Assembly: GCA_963777735.1 (NCBI GenBank)
Contig: CAVZRQ010000009.1
Span: 68,069-132,068, forward strand
Direction: 5' to 3'
Length of the DNA: 64,000 nucleotides
Source of the DNA: ZC4RG30 sp963777735
Lineage (GTDB): Bacteria > Pseudomonadota > Gammaproteobacteria > Steroidobacterales > Steroidobacteraceae
A model generated the notes under the pieces. The model saw only the letters and a list, made by a program, of their open reading frames with translations. It had not been told where the DNA came from and did no database searches. Shown here piece after piece: positions 7,303 to 15,762 of the stretch. Made by a program: the position numbers and the translations under genes. The stretch's first letter is position 1, and every line of letters begins with the position of its first letter.

Positions 7303-9210
7303 TCAATTGTTGATGCTGACCGGATCGTATCCAGGCTGGCACACATCGACGATGCACAGCGATTCGAGCGTACGGCCTTCGGGCGGCGCCTTGAGGCCGG
7401 CTTTCAGCATCAGCTCACGCAGCACCGCAGCGGTTTCCGGATGCGGAATCGCCGATTGCACGCCAACGCGCACGAGACCGTCGGCGTAATCAATCGGCAA
7501 CCAGGTGCGGGTCGAGAGTTCGGGGCTGCCGCGATTGTCGGTGTTGCCGAAATCGCGCACATCCATTCTGGCGCCGGCAGCCACCAGCACTTTCACCACT
7601 TCCGTCGCACCCTTGTGCCCGGCGCCGTGCAGTGCAACGCGGCCGGTGTCGGCCTGCAGGTTCGGATCGATGCCGAGCGACAGCAGATACTTCACTACCT
7701 CCACGGTCTCTTTGGTGGAGTGTTCCCTCGTAACGCCTTCCACCCAGCCGACGCCGGCAGCCACCGCCAGCGGTGTTACGCCCAGCCGGGTATTGATCTT
7801 CGGATCAGCCCCGCGCGCAACCAGCAGCTTCAGCAATGCCAGATCGCCAGACTGCGCGGCACGCAGGAACGCCGTGGCGCCATCTTCGTTCAACCATTGA
7901 TTGGTGAACACCGTGCGCGTTTCCGTGCTCTCGGTGATGCGCGCATTGACGTCGGCGCCCTTGTCGAGCAGATAGGTGATGAAGGCGAGGCTGTCCATGT
8001 CGGCCGAGCGCGTCGGGTAGTCGCCACCTTCGATATTGCGGTTGTCGGTGGCGAGGTACAGCGGCGTCCAACCGCCCTTGTTGGCCAGATTCACATTGGC
8101 GCCACGCTCGATGAGGAACTTCGCCATCTGATAGTTCTGATTCTGGGTGGCAGCCAGCAGCGGACTCCAGCCGTAGCGGGTGGTCTGGTTCACATCGGCG
8201 CCACCTTCCAGCAGCACGCGCGCCGCATCGATGCTGCCGGTTCGCGCCGCATAGACCAGCGCGGTCAAAGCACCCCCATCGGGTTCACGCTGCGGGGGGC
8301 GGCGGTTGCGCGCGTTGGCTGCAGGAACCTCATCGCCATTCTCGTCCAGAACCGGGTTGCCATCTTCGCCCGGTTCAATGGCCACTTCGCCACCCACTCC
8401 AGCGCCTGCGTTGCCGCCGGCGCCGTCGATGGTGACAAAGCCCAGACCGCTGCGTCGTATGCCTTTGCACAATTCGGCGACTGGAACATCCTTCTGGCTC
8501 GCGCCCATCAACAGCACGCGCTGGATTCTCACCTGCTCGAGATCGGGATTCTTCGCTTCGCACATCACCGCGATGGCCTGCTGACGCACGGCGCGGCGGG
8601 GATCATTGGCGTTGCCCAATGCCGCCGAGCGCCCGTCGCGCATGACCGGTTTCGACACGGCTGCGACGTTGGCGCCGGCCTTGATCAATGCCTTCAACAC
8701 GTCGGCATGGCCCTGGTCGGCCGCCTGCATCAACGCGTTGGTGCCACGCTCGGCTTCAATGGCATTCACATCGGCGCCGTGTTCGAGCATGGCCTGCACC
8801 GCATCGACCTGGCCCGAGCGTGCGGCCAGCATCAACGGGCGGCGTCCGAGGGGCAGCTGTTCGTTGGCATCGGCACCGCCCTTGAGCAATGCGCGGATCA
8901 CGGCGGCATCGCCACTCGTCGCCGCCAGCCACAGCGGTGTTGCGCCATTGTGATTGGCCACGCCAGCCCTGGCGCCGGCCTTCAGCAGCAGTTCGGCGAG
9001 TTCCACTTCGCCGCGATACGCAGCCCAATGCAGGGCAGTTGCGCCATCACCCTGTTGCGCATTCACGTCGGCTCCGCTCTTCAGCAGACGCTCGATTGCC
9101 GCTTTGTCGCCCTTGCTGGCGGCATCGGCAATGTCAGCTTGCGCGCACGCGGTGCCGGCGATCGCCGACAGCAGCACAGCGGAGAAACTTTTCAATACAT
9201 AGCTGCGCAT
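7303..9210 (-). CDS. Exported ankyrin-repeat protein
   Basis: A 635-residue protein with a signal peptide (residues 1-25, cut after ACAQA) followed by many 33-residue ankyrin repeats: clear units include GATALHWAAYRGEVELAELLLKAG-like stretches from about residue 45 to 180 and again from about 300 to 570. A 100-residue linker between the two blocks contains an acidic, Gly/Ala-rich part. Exported ankyrin proteins bind other proteins in the periplasm; the partner is presumably encoded in the same operon. The ATG at 9210 gives a normal signal peptide; a GTG at 9234 overlaps the stop of the DUF1552 gene and is an alternative, so translation may be coupled. Confidence 0.88.
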   Translation of the reverse strand: MRSYVLKSFSAVLLSAIAGTACAQADIADAASKGDKAAIERLLKSGADVNAQQGDGATALHWAAYRGEVELAELLLKAGARAGVANHNGATPLWLAATSGDAAVIRALLKGGADANEQLPLGRRPLMLAARSGQVDAVQAMLEHGADVNAIEAERGTNALMQAADQGHADVLKALIKAGANVAAVSKPVMRDGRSAALGNANDPRRAVRQQAIAVMCEAKNPDLEQVRIQRVLLMGASQKDVPVAELCKGIRRSGLGFVTIDGAGGNAGAGVGGEVAIEPGEDGNPVLDENGDEVPAANARNRRPPQREPDGGALTALVYAARTGSIDAARVLLEGGADVNQTTRYGWSPLLAATQNQNYQMAKFLIERGANVNLANKGGWTPLYLATDNRNIEGGDYPTRSADMDSLAFITYLLDKGADVNARITESTETRTVFTNQWLNEDGATAFLRAAQSGDLALLKLLVARGADPKINTRLGVTPLAVAAGVGWVEGVTREHSTKETVEVVKYLLSLGIDPNLQADTGRVALHGAGHKGATEVVKVLVAAGARMDVRDFGNTDNRGSPELSTRTWLPIDYADGLVRVGVQSAIPHPETAAVLRELMLKAGLKAPPEGRTLESLCIVDVCQPGYDPVSINN

Positions 9211-9230
9211 GTTGCTTGCCACCGAGCCCC

Positions 9231-10583
9231 TCACACCAGGCCGGACAGATCTCCGGTGCTGTCGCCAAACTTTTCACGGGGAATGTCGAACTGATCGAGA
9301 ATGCTGAGCAGCAGGTTGCCGGTGGGCACCTGCTTGGTCGGGTAAGCCAGATGGCGGCCGCCTTTCAGTTTGCCGTTGTTGCCGCCGACGAGGATATGCG
9401 GCACGTCGTAGTGCACGTGCTGGTTCGGGTTGCCCATGTTGCTGCCGTACAGCAGCAGCGAATGATCGAGCAGCGAGCCATCGCCATCGTTGGTGTTGGC
9501 CAGCTTGTCGACGAAGTAGGCCAGCATCTTCACGTGATACTGGTTGATCTTCGAGAACTGGTTGATCAGATTCGGATCTTCGCCATGGTGCGAGAGGCCA
9601 TGGAAGCCCGCTGTTGGCGCCCCGCTTTCCGGGTAAACACGGCCGGTGAGATCGCGCGCGAACAACATGGTACCAACGCGGGTGATGTCGGCCTGGAAGC
9701 CAAGCGCCAGCAGGTCGAACATGATCTTGATGTGCTGATCGAACGACTGCGGAATGCCCGGGGGCACCGCGAAACCATCCGGAGCAGCATTCGTCGCGCT
9801 GGCGGCAATCTGCAGGCGACGCTCGATCTCGCGCACGTTTTCGGTGAAGGAGTCAAGACGAGCTACATCGGACGCACTGATCTTGCTACGTACACCTCTT
9901 ATCTTGTCGTTGACGGAATCCAGGATGCTCTGGTTGCGCGCGCGGCGCAGCATGCGTTGCTCGGCGGTGCTGCCGCTGCCGAACATGCGCTCGAACACGA
10001 CCTGCGGGTTCAGTTCCATCGGCAACGGCGTGGTCGGCGATGCCCATGCGATCGTGTTGGTATAGACGCAGCTGTAACCCTCGCCGCAATTGCTGGATCC
10101 CGAACCCGGGTCTTCCACCGAAATTTCCACCGACGGCAGCAGCGTTTCCTGCCCGTACTTTGCGGCGATGATCTGGTCGATGGTCTGGCCGGCGTAGACG
10201 TCGGCACCCGCGGTTTTTCGCGGCTTGTCTGCACACAGGAACGCGGCCGCGACCCAGTGGTCGGCACCGGTTTCTCCCGGAGGTGGTTCGGCCGAGCGCG
10301 AATGCAGGCCAGTCAGGATGTTCAGGTGCTTGCGGAACGGCTCCATCGGTTTCCAGACAAACGGCAGTTCATCCGGCAATGCGCCGACCTTCTCGGGAAT
10401 CCAGTAGCCCGGCGCCGCACCGTGTGGCACGAAGCCGCCGAAGAAACGCGGCGGCGTCTTCGCCGCGGTCTTCGCTTCTGCCGTGTACGCGGGGATCATG
10501 GCATCCAGCAAGGGAAGCGCGAGCGCGGTGCCCGCGCCGCGCAACAAGGTGCGTCGGCTGATGTGCTTCTTGGTGATGAACAT
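9231..10583 (-). CDS. DUF1552 domain protein with Tat-type signal
   Basis: A 450-residue protein starting with a twin-arginine leader (SRRTLLRGAG at residues 9-18, then a hydrophobic stretch). The body is DUF1552: FGGFVPHGAAPGYW near residue 48, GLHSRSAEPPPG, and LLLYGSNMGNPNQHVHYDVPHI near residue 380. DUF1552 proteins resemble the sulfatase/alkaline-phosphatase superfamily and are nearly always encoded beside a DUF1592-type cytochrome protein, as here. Their substrate is unknown. ATG at 10583 has GGGGAG upstream. It follows the DUF1592 gene by 4 bases. Confidence 0.9.
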   Translation of the reverse strand: MFITKKHISRRTLLRGAGTALALPLLDAMIPAYTAEAKTAAKTPPRFFGGFVPHGAAPGYWIPEKVGALPDELPFVWKPMEPFRKHLNILTGLHSRSAEPPPGETGADHWVAAAFLCADKPRKTAGADVYAGQTIDQIIAAKYGQETLLPSVEISVEDPGSGSSNCGEGYSCVYTNTIAWASPTTPLPMELNPQVVFERMFGSGSTAEQRMLRRARNQSILDSVNDKIRGVRSKISASDVARLDSFTENVREIERRLQIAASATNAAPDGFAVPPGIPQSFDQHIKIMFDLLALGFQADITRVGTMLFARDLTGRVYPESGAPTAGFHGLSHHGEDPNLINQFSKINQYHVKMLAYFVDKLANTNDGDGSLLDHSLLLYGSNMGNPNQHVHYDVPHILVGGNNGKLKGGRHLAYPTKQVPTGNLLLSILDQFDIPREKFGDSTGDLSGLV

Positions 10584-10587
10584 GGGT

Positions 10588-12990
10588 TTACTCCCCCCTC
10601 ATCGCTACGGCGGGTTTCAGGTCTGCGGCGGACTTCATGTTCATGGTGAAGGCCGGACTCTGGACCACACCCATGATCAGTGACGAAAACCGGTAGTTGT
10701 CCTTCGCCGTCTCGTGCATCAGCGAGCGAACCACCGGCATGTCGTGGTGATCGAGGCCACGGCCGATGGCATAGGTCAGCAGCTTTTCGATCACCGTTTC
10801 CGCAAACAATTCGCGCTCGCGCACCACCAGGTCACGCAGCCCCTTGATTCCGTCTATGCGGGTGCCATCCGTGATGACGCCGACGGAATCGATCGGGTTG
10901 CCGACTTCCATCGTGCGCCACTGGCCCACGGCGTTGAAGTTTTCCATCGCCAGGCCCATGGGCTCGAAACTCTTGTGGCAGCCGGCACAGCTCGGGTTGG
11001 TGCTGTGCAGTACCAGACGCTCGCGCATGGTCTTGGGTGCTTCCCCGACCTTCTGGTCCAGTTTGGTTTCCACGCCAGGCGGCGGATCCGGCGGGCTGAC
11101 GCCGAAGAAGGTCTGCAGGAACCATTTGCCACGTCTTACCGGCGACGTGCGCTCCGCATCGGACGTGACGGTCAGCAGCGCACCCTTGCCGAGCAGGCCT
11201 TTGCGCATGTCCTGATCGGCGCCCAGTTTGACCCGACGGAACTGCGGACCGTAGATGCCCGGGATGCCGTAGTGCCTGGCGAGACGCTCGTTGACGAAGG
11301 TGTAATCCGCCGTCAGGAGGTCATCCACGCTGCGGTTTTCCTGGATGATGCTGGTGAAGAACAGCTCGACTTCCCGCTTGAATGCCTCACGCAGCGTGCT
11401 GTCGAAATCCGGGAACAGGTTCACCACCGGCTCGCTGGCGGCGATACCGCGGATATTCAGCCACTGGCCGGTGAAGTTCCGTACCAGCGCCTGCGAACGA
11501 GGATCGGCGATCATGCGATCGACCTGCTTCTTCAGTACTGCCGGCGTATGCAGCTTGTTGGCAGCAGCGAGCGTGATCAGCTCCTGGTCCGGAATGCTGC
11601 TCCACAGGAAGAACGACAGACGCGAGGCCAGTTCGAGGTCGCTGATCCGGTAGGCGGTGCCGGGCGCTGCCTTGGCCGGCTCGATCTCGGCGCGGTAGAT
11701 GAAATCCGGATCGGTCAGGAGTCGCTGGATCACCGCTTCGATGCCGGTATCGAATTTGCCACCCTGTTCACGGCCACTGCGATAGAAAGTGGTCATGACC
11801 TGGATGTCGGCGTCGCTGGCCGGGCGGCGGAACGCCTTGGTGGTCAGCGTCGTGATGATCTTGCGTGCGCAGGCGGCTTCCTCGGCGGCACTCTTCGGGT
11901 AGCACTCGAAGATCTTGCGGCGGCTCTGCGTATCGGTGGCTTCCTTCCCCTTGAACGGACCATCGATGAACACCTGGCCCACGTGCGGGTAGAACGTGTA
12001 GCCGGAAATCGAGCCGGGTGAGTTCATCGTGCGCTGGAAGGATCTGTTGAGTCCGGTGTCGGGCAGATCGCTGGTGGCGACAAACGCCACGCCGATGCGG
12101 TGGAAGCCGGCCTTGACGGCCACGGGCGGCGTCTTGCCCCCATCGCCGCGTTTGTTGGCGATTTCCTTGTCCCAGTCGTACAGATAGACCCGTTTGCCAT
12201 CGACGGTGACTTCCAGCTTTTCACCTTTCACGTTGCCGAGTACCGCGGTGAAATATCCGGTCATGCCCTTCACGGTGAAGGTGTATTCGCCGTCGGCGGG
12301 AAATTCATGTTCGATCAGCATGCCGCCGCGCGTGCCGAAAGGCAGGCCTTCGACGTAGCCGTTCTGGCTGGTGTCGTGCGGTGCGTCGAATATCGCGAGT
12401 GTCGGCGCCGTTTCGGTGCCAAGCGCCAGACGGCTGATCTTGCCAGCCGCCGACAGATACGCCTCCATCAGCGCGGGCGACGTGGTCAACGTGCCCGCCA
12501 TGTTGTCGAAGCCGTGACTGGAGTCGTCGGACGGCAGGAACTTCGCGGCGTCGATGTTGAGACCCAGCAGATCACGGATGACGTTGGTGTATTCGGTGCG
12601 ATTCAGGCGGTGCAGGCCCGGTGCCGGCAGATGAGCGCCCTTGGCGGCTGCACGCTTGTCGATGCTCTGTTCCAGATGCTGCGCCAGCTTCTGCACCGTA
12701 TCGTAGGACGGGCGCTCCTCACCCACCGGCGGCATCATGCCGGCGCGCAGGCGTTTGATCAGTTTCTCGCCGACTTCCGGCGTGCCAGCGATGGTGGTGG
12801 CATTGGCGCTCTGCAGATCGAGGCCGCCTGCATAGTCACTGGAGTTGTGGCAACTGGTGCAGTACTTCTCGATCAGCGCACCACTGTCCACACTGCTGCC
12901 CTGGGCGAGGGCAGCTTGCGTGAAGACCGTGACCCCCGCGAGCATGAAGATGCCACGGGAAGCGGCGTTTAACAGTGTTATCAACCGCAT
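10588..12990 (-). CDS. DUF1592-type exported protein with two heme c motifs
   Basis: An 800-residue exported protein of the DUF1587/1592/1588/1585 architecture. A signal peptide of about 30 residues is followed by a heme-attachment motif CTSCH at residues 44-48; a second motif CAGCH occurs near residue 667 in the DUF1588 part, followed by KSFEPMGLAMENFNAVG. Between them are a carbohydrate-binding-like beta region (about 190-330) and the DUF1592 core (WSSIPDQEL, RNFTGQWLNIRG). The family is thought to act in periplasmic electron transfer or oxidation but has no proven reaction. It is transcribed with DUF1552 and ankyrin genes 4 bases and more downstream. Confidence 0.9.
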   Translation of the reverse strand: MRLITLLNAASRGIFMLAGVTVFTQAALAQGSSVDSGALIEKYCTSCHNSSDYAGGLDLQSANATTIAGTPEVGEKLIKRLRAGMMPPVGEERPSYDTVQKLAQHLEQSIDKRAAAKGAHLPAPGLHRLNRTEYTNVIRDLLGLNIDAAKFLPSDDSSHGFDNMAGTLTTSPALMEAYLSAAGKISRLALGTETAPTLAIFDAPHDTSQNGYVEGLPFGTRGGMLIEHEFPADGEYTFTVKGMTGYFTAVLGNVKGEKLEVTVDGKRVYLYDWDKEIANKRGDGGKTPPVAVKAGFHRIGVAFVATSDLPDTGLNRSFQRTMNSPGSISGYTFYPHVGQVFIDGPFKGKEATDTQSRRKIFECYPKSAAEEAACARKIITTLTTKAFRRPASDADIQVMTTFYRSGREQGGKFDTGIEAVIQRLLTDPDFIYRAEIEPAKAAPGTAYRISDLELASRLSFFLWSSIPDQELITLAAANKLHTPAVLKKQVDRMIADPRSQALVRNFTGQWLNIRGIAASEPVVNLFPDFDSTLREAFKREVELFFTSIIQENRSVDDLLTADYTFVNERLARHYGIPGIYGPQFRRVKLGADQDMRKGLLGKGALLTVTSDAERTSPVRRGKWFLQTFFGVSPPDPPPGVETKLDQKVGEAPKTMRERLVLHSTNPSCAGCHKSFEPMGLAMENFNAVGQWRTMEVGNPIDSVGVITDGTRIDGIKGLRDLVVRERELFAETVIEKLLTYAIGRGLDHHDMPVVRSLMHETAKDNYRFSSLIMGVVQSPAFTMNMKSAADLKPAVAMRGE

Positions 12991-13011
12991 GATCTTCCCT
13001 CGGTAACTCTC

Positions 13012-13857
13012 CTAGCGAGAGCGGTTGCTGTCCGCGACGCCACCACCGGTCATGCGCGCCGGATCACGGTTGTTTTCCTGGCAGAGATAGTCGAAAGGCT
13101 CATTGCCCTCGCCCCATCGCAGGTTCCAGCCACCGGACCACGTAGCCGTGTAGGCGCCCGGATCATCCACCGTCGCTTCATAACGCAGCTGGTTGCGGTT
13201 TGGACGCGACAGCTTTTCGGTCATGTGCAGCTTGCTGGTATGCGGCACACCTTCACGCGTGAGCCAGAACCGCTCGTTGAAGCTGACGGTATCCATGACG
13301 AGTGTGTCGCCTTCCCATTTGCCGGTGGTGTGGCCGTACCACATTGGCTTCAGATCCTTCGGATGCTCGCGGCCGTCGAGATAGGCCACACGCCAGCTGT
13401 GCGGCGCGCCGACATGCAGGAAGAAGACTTCCTTGCTCTCCGGCACATCGACGATCTCGATGCCATAGGGTGTATGCCAGAAGCGGGCGCCACCGGAGGG
13501 CTTGCAGCGGGTGTGCGGATCTTCCGCCTGATCCCAGCGCGAGTCGTATAGTTTGCGCATGCCAGGCGCAAAGGGAATTTCGTCCACCGTCTTGTTGGTG
13601 GCGAGACTCGGCGCTGGTTTGACCACTTTCCCGTCCGTGATATTGAAGAAGATCGACGCATTCGCCGGGCCATCCCAGTTGCCGATGTCCTGGGGTGTGC
13701 CGGAGAAACTGATGCGGCCGTCCGGCCAACGCGGTGCCGGAGGAGCAGGCGGCGCAGGAGCTCGCGCCTGGCCCTGGGCCGGTGGCGCCTGCTGTGCCTG
13801 CACGACAATGCCCACCAGCAATCCGAGTGCGACGGTTCCGATGCTGAGCTTCTTCAT
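13012..13857 (-). CDS. WEGDTLV-family exported protein
   Basis: A 281-residue protein with a signal peptide ending near VQAQQAPP and then a Pro/Ala-rich linker. The core contains KWEGDTLVMDTVSFN, GVPHTSKLHMTEKLSR, a TVDDPGAYT segment and a C-terminal FDYLCQENNRDPAR, all in the order seen in its paralogues. It also has HSWRVAYLDGREHP, shared with the 14322 gene. The ATG at 13857 is preferred to one at 13866 because AGGA then lies at proper spacing. It follows a DUF6152 gene by 19 bases. Function unknown. Confidence 0.75.
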   Translation of the reverse strand: MKKLSIGTVALGLLVGIVVQAQQAPPAQGQARAPAPPAPPAPRWPDGRISFSGTPQDIGNWDGPANASIFFNITDGKVVKPAPSLATNKTVDEIPFAPGMRKLYDSRWDQAEDPHTRCKPSGGARFWHTPYGIEIVDVPESKEVFFLHVGAPHSWRVAYLDGREHPKDLKPMWYGHTTGKWEGDTLVMDTVSFNERFWLTREGVPHTSKLHMTEKLSRPNRNQLRYEATVDDPGAYTATWSGGWNLRWGEGNEPFDYLCQENNRDPARMTGGGVADSNRSR

Positions 13858-13876
13858 GGAATCCATCCTATTGCGG

Positions 13877-14311
13877 CTACTGCGCCGCGCCGGTCAGTGT
13901 CTGACCCGCCGAACTTGCAGCACCCATCACTTCGCCGGTGCTCTTGCGCGTGACGCGACGGGCATTGGCACTGTTGCTGCCATCACGGGCCAGCCATCCA
14001 TCCATCACCAGCACTTCGCCGATCTTCAGGCTGTTCTTCTTCCAGCCTGACTTCTGCAGCATGTGCGGCGGACCCATCTCGAAGCCCCAGTTGGTGACCT
14101 TCTTGGTGACCGGATCGGTGACATCGATGTAGATGTACACATGCGGGTTGGTCCACTCGAGCTTGGTGAGCGCGCCCGTCATGTTCGTCGGCTTGTTGTT
14201 GTCGTACTGCGCAGCGAAGGAGTGATGGGCTTCGATCGCCATTGCACCACACAGCATCAGCACGGCAGCCGGCAGCAGGCGCACGGCGCGGCTCAGGAAA
14301 GAATCAGACAT
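13877..14311 (-). CDS. DUF6152 family exported protein
   Basis: A 144-residue protein whose signal peptide ends IEA, leaving a mature start of HHSFAAQYD. The DUF6152 core follows: MTGALTKLEWTNPHVYIYI, then GPPHMLQKSGWKKNSLKIGE. The start at 14311 is supported by AGGAG 8 bases upstream; longer in-frame extension lacks a site. It lies between two WEGDTLV-type genes (10 bases after 14322 and 19 bases before 13857), so this DUF6152 protein may serve either or both. Confidence 0.85.
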   Translation of the reverse strand: MSDSFLSRAVRLLPAAVLMLCGAMAIEAHHSFAAQYDNNKPTNMTGALTKLEWTNPHVYIYIDVTDPVTKKVTNWGFEMGPPHMLQKSGWKKNSLKIGEVLVMDGWLARDGSNSANARRVTRKSTGEVMGAASSAGQTLTGAAQ

Positions 14312-14321
14312 GGTCGTACTC

Positions 14322-15116
14322 CTATTCACGGCCGGTTTCACAGAACTGTTCCTGGATATCGCCAGGCACCCAGCGCAGGTTCCACTTCGCCTTCCACGGA
14401 CGAGTGTAGGTGCGGGGATCATCGATGGTTACTTCATACTCCAGCACTTCCTTCGACACGCGCTTGAAGCGTTCGGTCAGTGTCAGCGCTTCGGTGTGCG
14501 GCAGGCCGCCGTTGGACATCCAGAAGCGCGTGTTGAAGCCGGTGGACGTGGCCACCAGTGTGTCGCCTTCCCACTTGCCGACGGCCAGACCGAGGAATGT
14601 GGCAGAAACTTCGTCCGCAACCGGCGGGTCGCGGCCGTCCATGTAGATGACGCGCCAGGTGCGGTTGCCGCCCCCGAAGATCATGTACATGCGCTTGTAG
14701 TTGGTGTCCTGGATGAAGCGCACGCCACCGGGCGTCATCATCTGGCGCGGGTTGCCCGGCCCCATGCAGACCTTCATCGGATCATCGACCAGATCATTCG
14801 CCTGGCGGTATTTGTAGAGCGCCAGCGCCCAGGGCTGGAACGGCGCCACCTTCGCGGCATCCGCCGGGTTCCGCAGTTTGCCGTTGGGGAGGAACTCGAC
14901 CTGCTGGCCGGATTCCACGAGGCTGGTTGCACCCGGGCTGTCCCAGAAACCCTTCTCGCCGGGTGCCCGATCCATCCGCACCTTGCCGTCCGCATAACGC
15001 GGCACGGCCCCAGCCTGGGCGGCGGTCGCCTGCGTAGTGAAGGCGCTGGTGGCTGCCAGCAGCACGACCGCAACGCTACCGAAGCAATTCTTCCTGTTCA
15101 TGATGGGGCGGCTCAT
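14322..15116 (-). CDS. WEGDTLV-family exported protein
   Basis: A 264-residue protein with a signal peptide (start MSRPIMNRKN, hydrophobic core AVVLLAATSAF). Core features: RYADGKVRMDRAPGEKG near the mature start, TWRVIYMDGRDPP, KWEGDTLVATSTGFN, GLPHTEALTLTERFK, TIDDPRTYT and a C-terminal EQFCETGRE in place of the CxENN motif of its paralogues. The ATG at 15116 overlaps the TGA of the upstream gene (ATGA), indicating translational coupling; an ATG at 15101 is the alternative. Function unknown. Confidence 0.72.
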   Translation of the reverse strand: MSRPIMNRKNCFGSVAVVLLAATSAFTTQATAAQAGAVPRYADGKVRMDRAPGEKGFWDSPGATSLVESGQQVEFLPNGKLRNPADAAKVAPFQPWALALYKYRQANDLVDDPMKVCMGPGNPRQMMTPGGVRFIQDTNYKRMYMIFGGGNRTWRVIYMDGRDPPVADEVSATFLGLAVGKWEGDTLVATSTGFNTRFWMSNGGLPHTEALTLTERFKRVSKEVLEYEVTIDDPRTYTRPWKAKWNLRWVPGDIQEQFCETGRE

Positions 15117-15487
15117 TCGTGCACGAAACGGATGTCGAGGCTGCTGGTGCCCTCGGTCCACTTGCCTGACAGCACGCGGTTGTACTTGCCGAGGTTCGAG
15201 ATCGTGCCGTCGAACTTCACGTTCACGCCCTGGGCGTTCTTGAATCCGAGCGTGAACTTCCAGCCTTCGGGGTTGAGTTTCCCGCCGGTGAATTCCGTGC
15301 TTTCCGGCCCGGGATTCATGGTGCCATTGACCTGTTTGCCATCCCACTGCATGACCAGCACGATGGTGCGGTGCGAGCCATCCTTGGCGGTGGTTTCACC
15401 CCGCCAGGTGCCGTCGAGTGGAAATCCTTCCTGCGCGCCGGTAACGGCGGCAACAGCCAGCAACAAAGCTGCGATCAGACCCCGCAT
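15113..15487 (-). CDS. Small exported beta-rich protein, first gene of the ten-gene operon
   Basis: A 124-residue protein with a signal peptide cut near VTGAQ and a mature part that alternates short hydrophobic and polar stretches (GTWRGETTAKDG, MQWDGKQVNGTMNPG, KYNRVLSGKWTEG). This resembles the middle domain of the 5432 gene (NGTWNATIESG) and may be a lipocalin-like or small barrel domain; I do not recognise a named family. It is the promoter-proximal gene of the operon. The 275 bases upstream (15488-15762) hold the terminator of the converging-side LigM copy and presumably the operon promoter, which I could not place. Confidence 0.7.
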   Translation of the reverse strand: MRGLIAALLLAVAAVTGAQEGFPLDGTWRGETTAKDGSHRTIVLVMQWDGKQVNGTMNPGPESTEFTGGKLNPEGWKFTLGFKNAQGVNVKFDGTISNLGKYNRVLSGKWTEGTSSLDIRFVHE

Positions 15488-15677
15488 GCGACCCCCAGGC
15501 GTTCTTTTGTTCTTATGGAACGGTTAATCAACCGTTGCCAGGATTGGCTCCCGTGCAACACCGTGACATTACCGCGAGGTCATGACCCGTCGCTACAGGT
15601 TTGGCTCATTCCGTCTGGAATTCATCTTTCTGCTGATGAAATAGCAGCCGCGGCAGGTAATTTCCTCCGCATAAAGA

Positions 15678-15709
15678 AAAGGGGGCGGGTTTTGACACCC
15701 GCCCCCTTT
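15678..15709 (-). terminator. Rho-independent terminator after the second LigM-type gene
   Basis: A 13-bp perfect stem AAAGGGGGCGGGT / ACCCGCCCCCTTT (arms 15678-15690 and 15697-15709) with a 6-base loop. Read on the minus strand it is followed by TTTTCTTTAT and lies 54 bp after the stop of the gene at 15763. Confidence 0.92.
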
Positions 15710-15762
15710 CATCTGATCTGGCGGCGCGCACAGCGAGTGCGCGCCCGAAGCAGTCTTGCGAC

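Noticed and set aside
6820..9294. 824-codon plus-strand open frame opposite the ankyrin gene
   Set aside because: Antisense to clear ankyrin repeats, which produce a long repeat-like shadow; no start context or domain.
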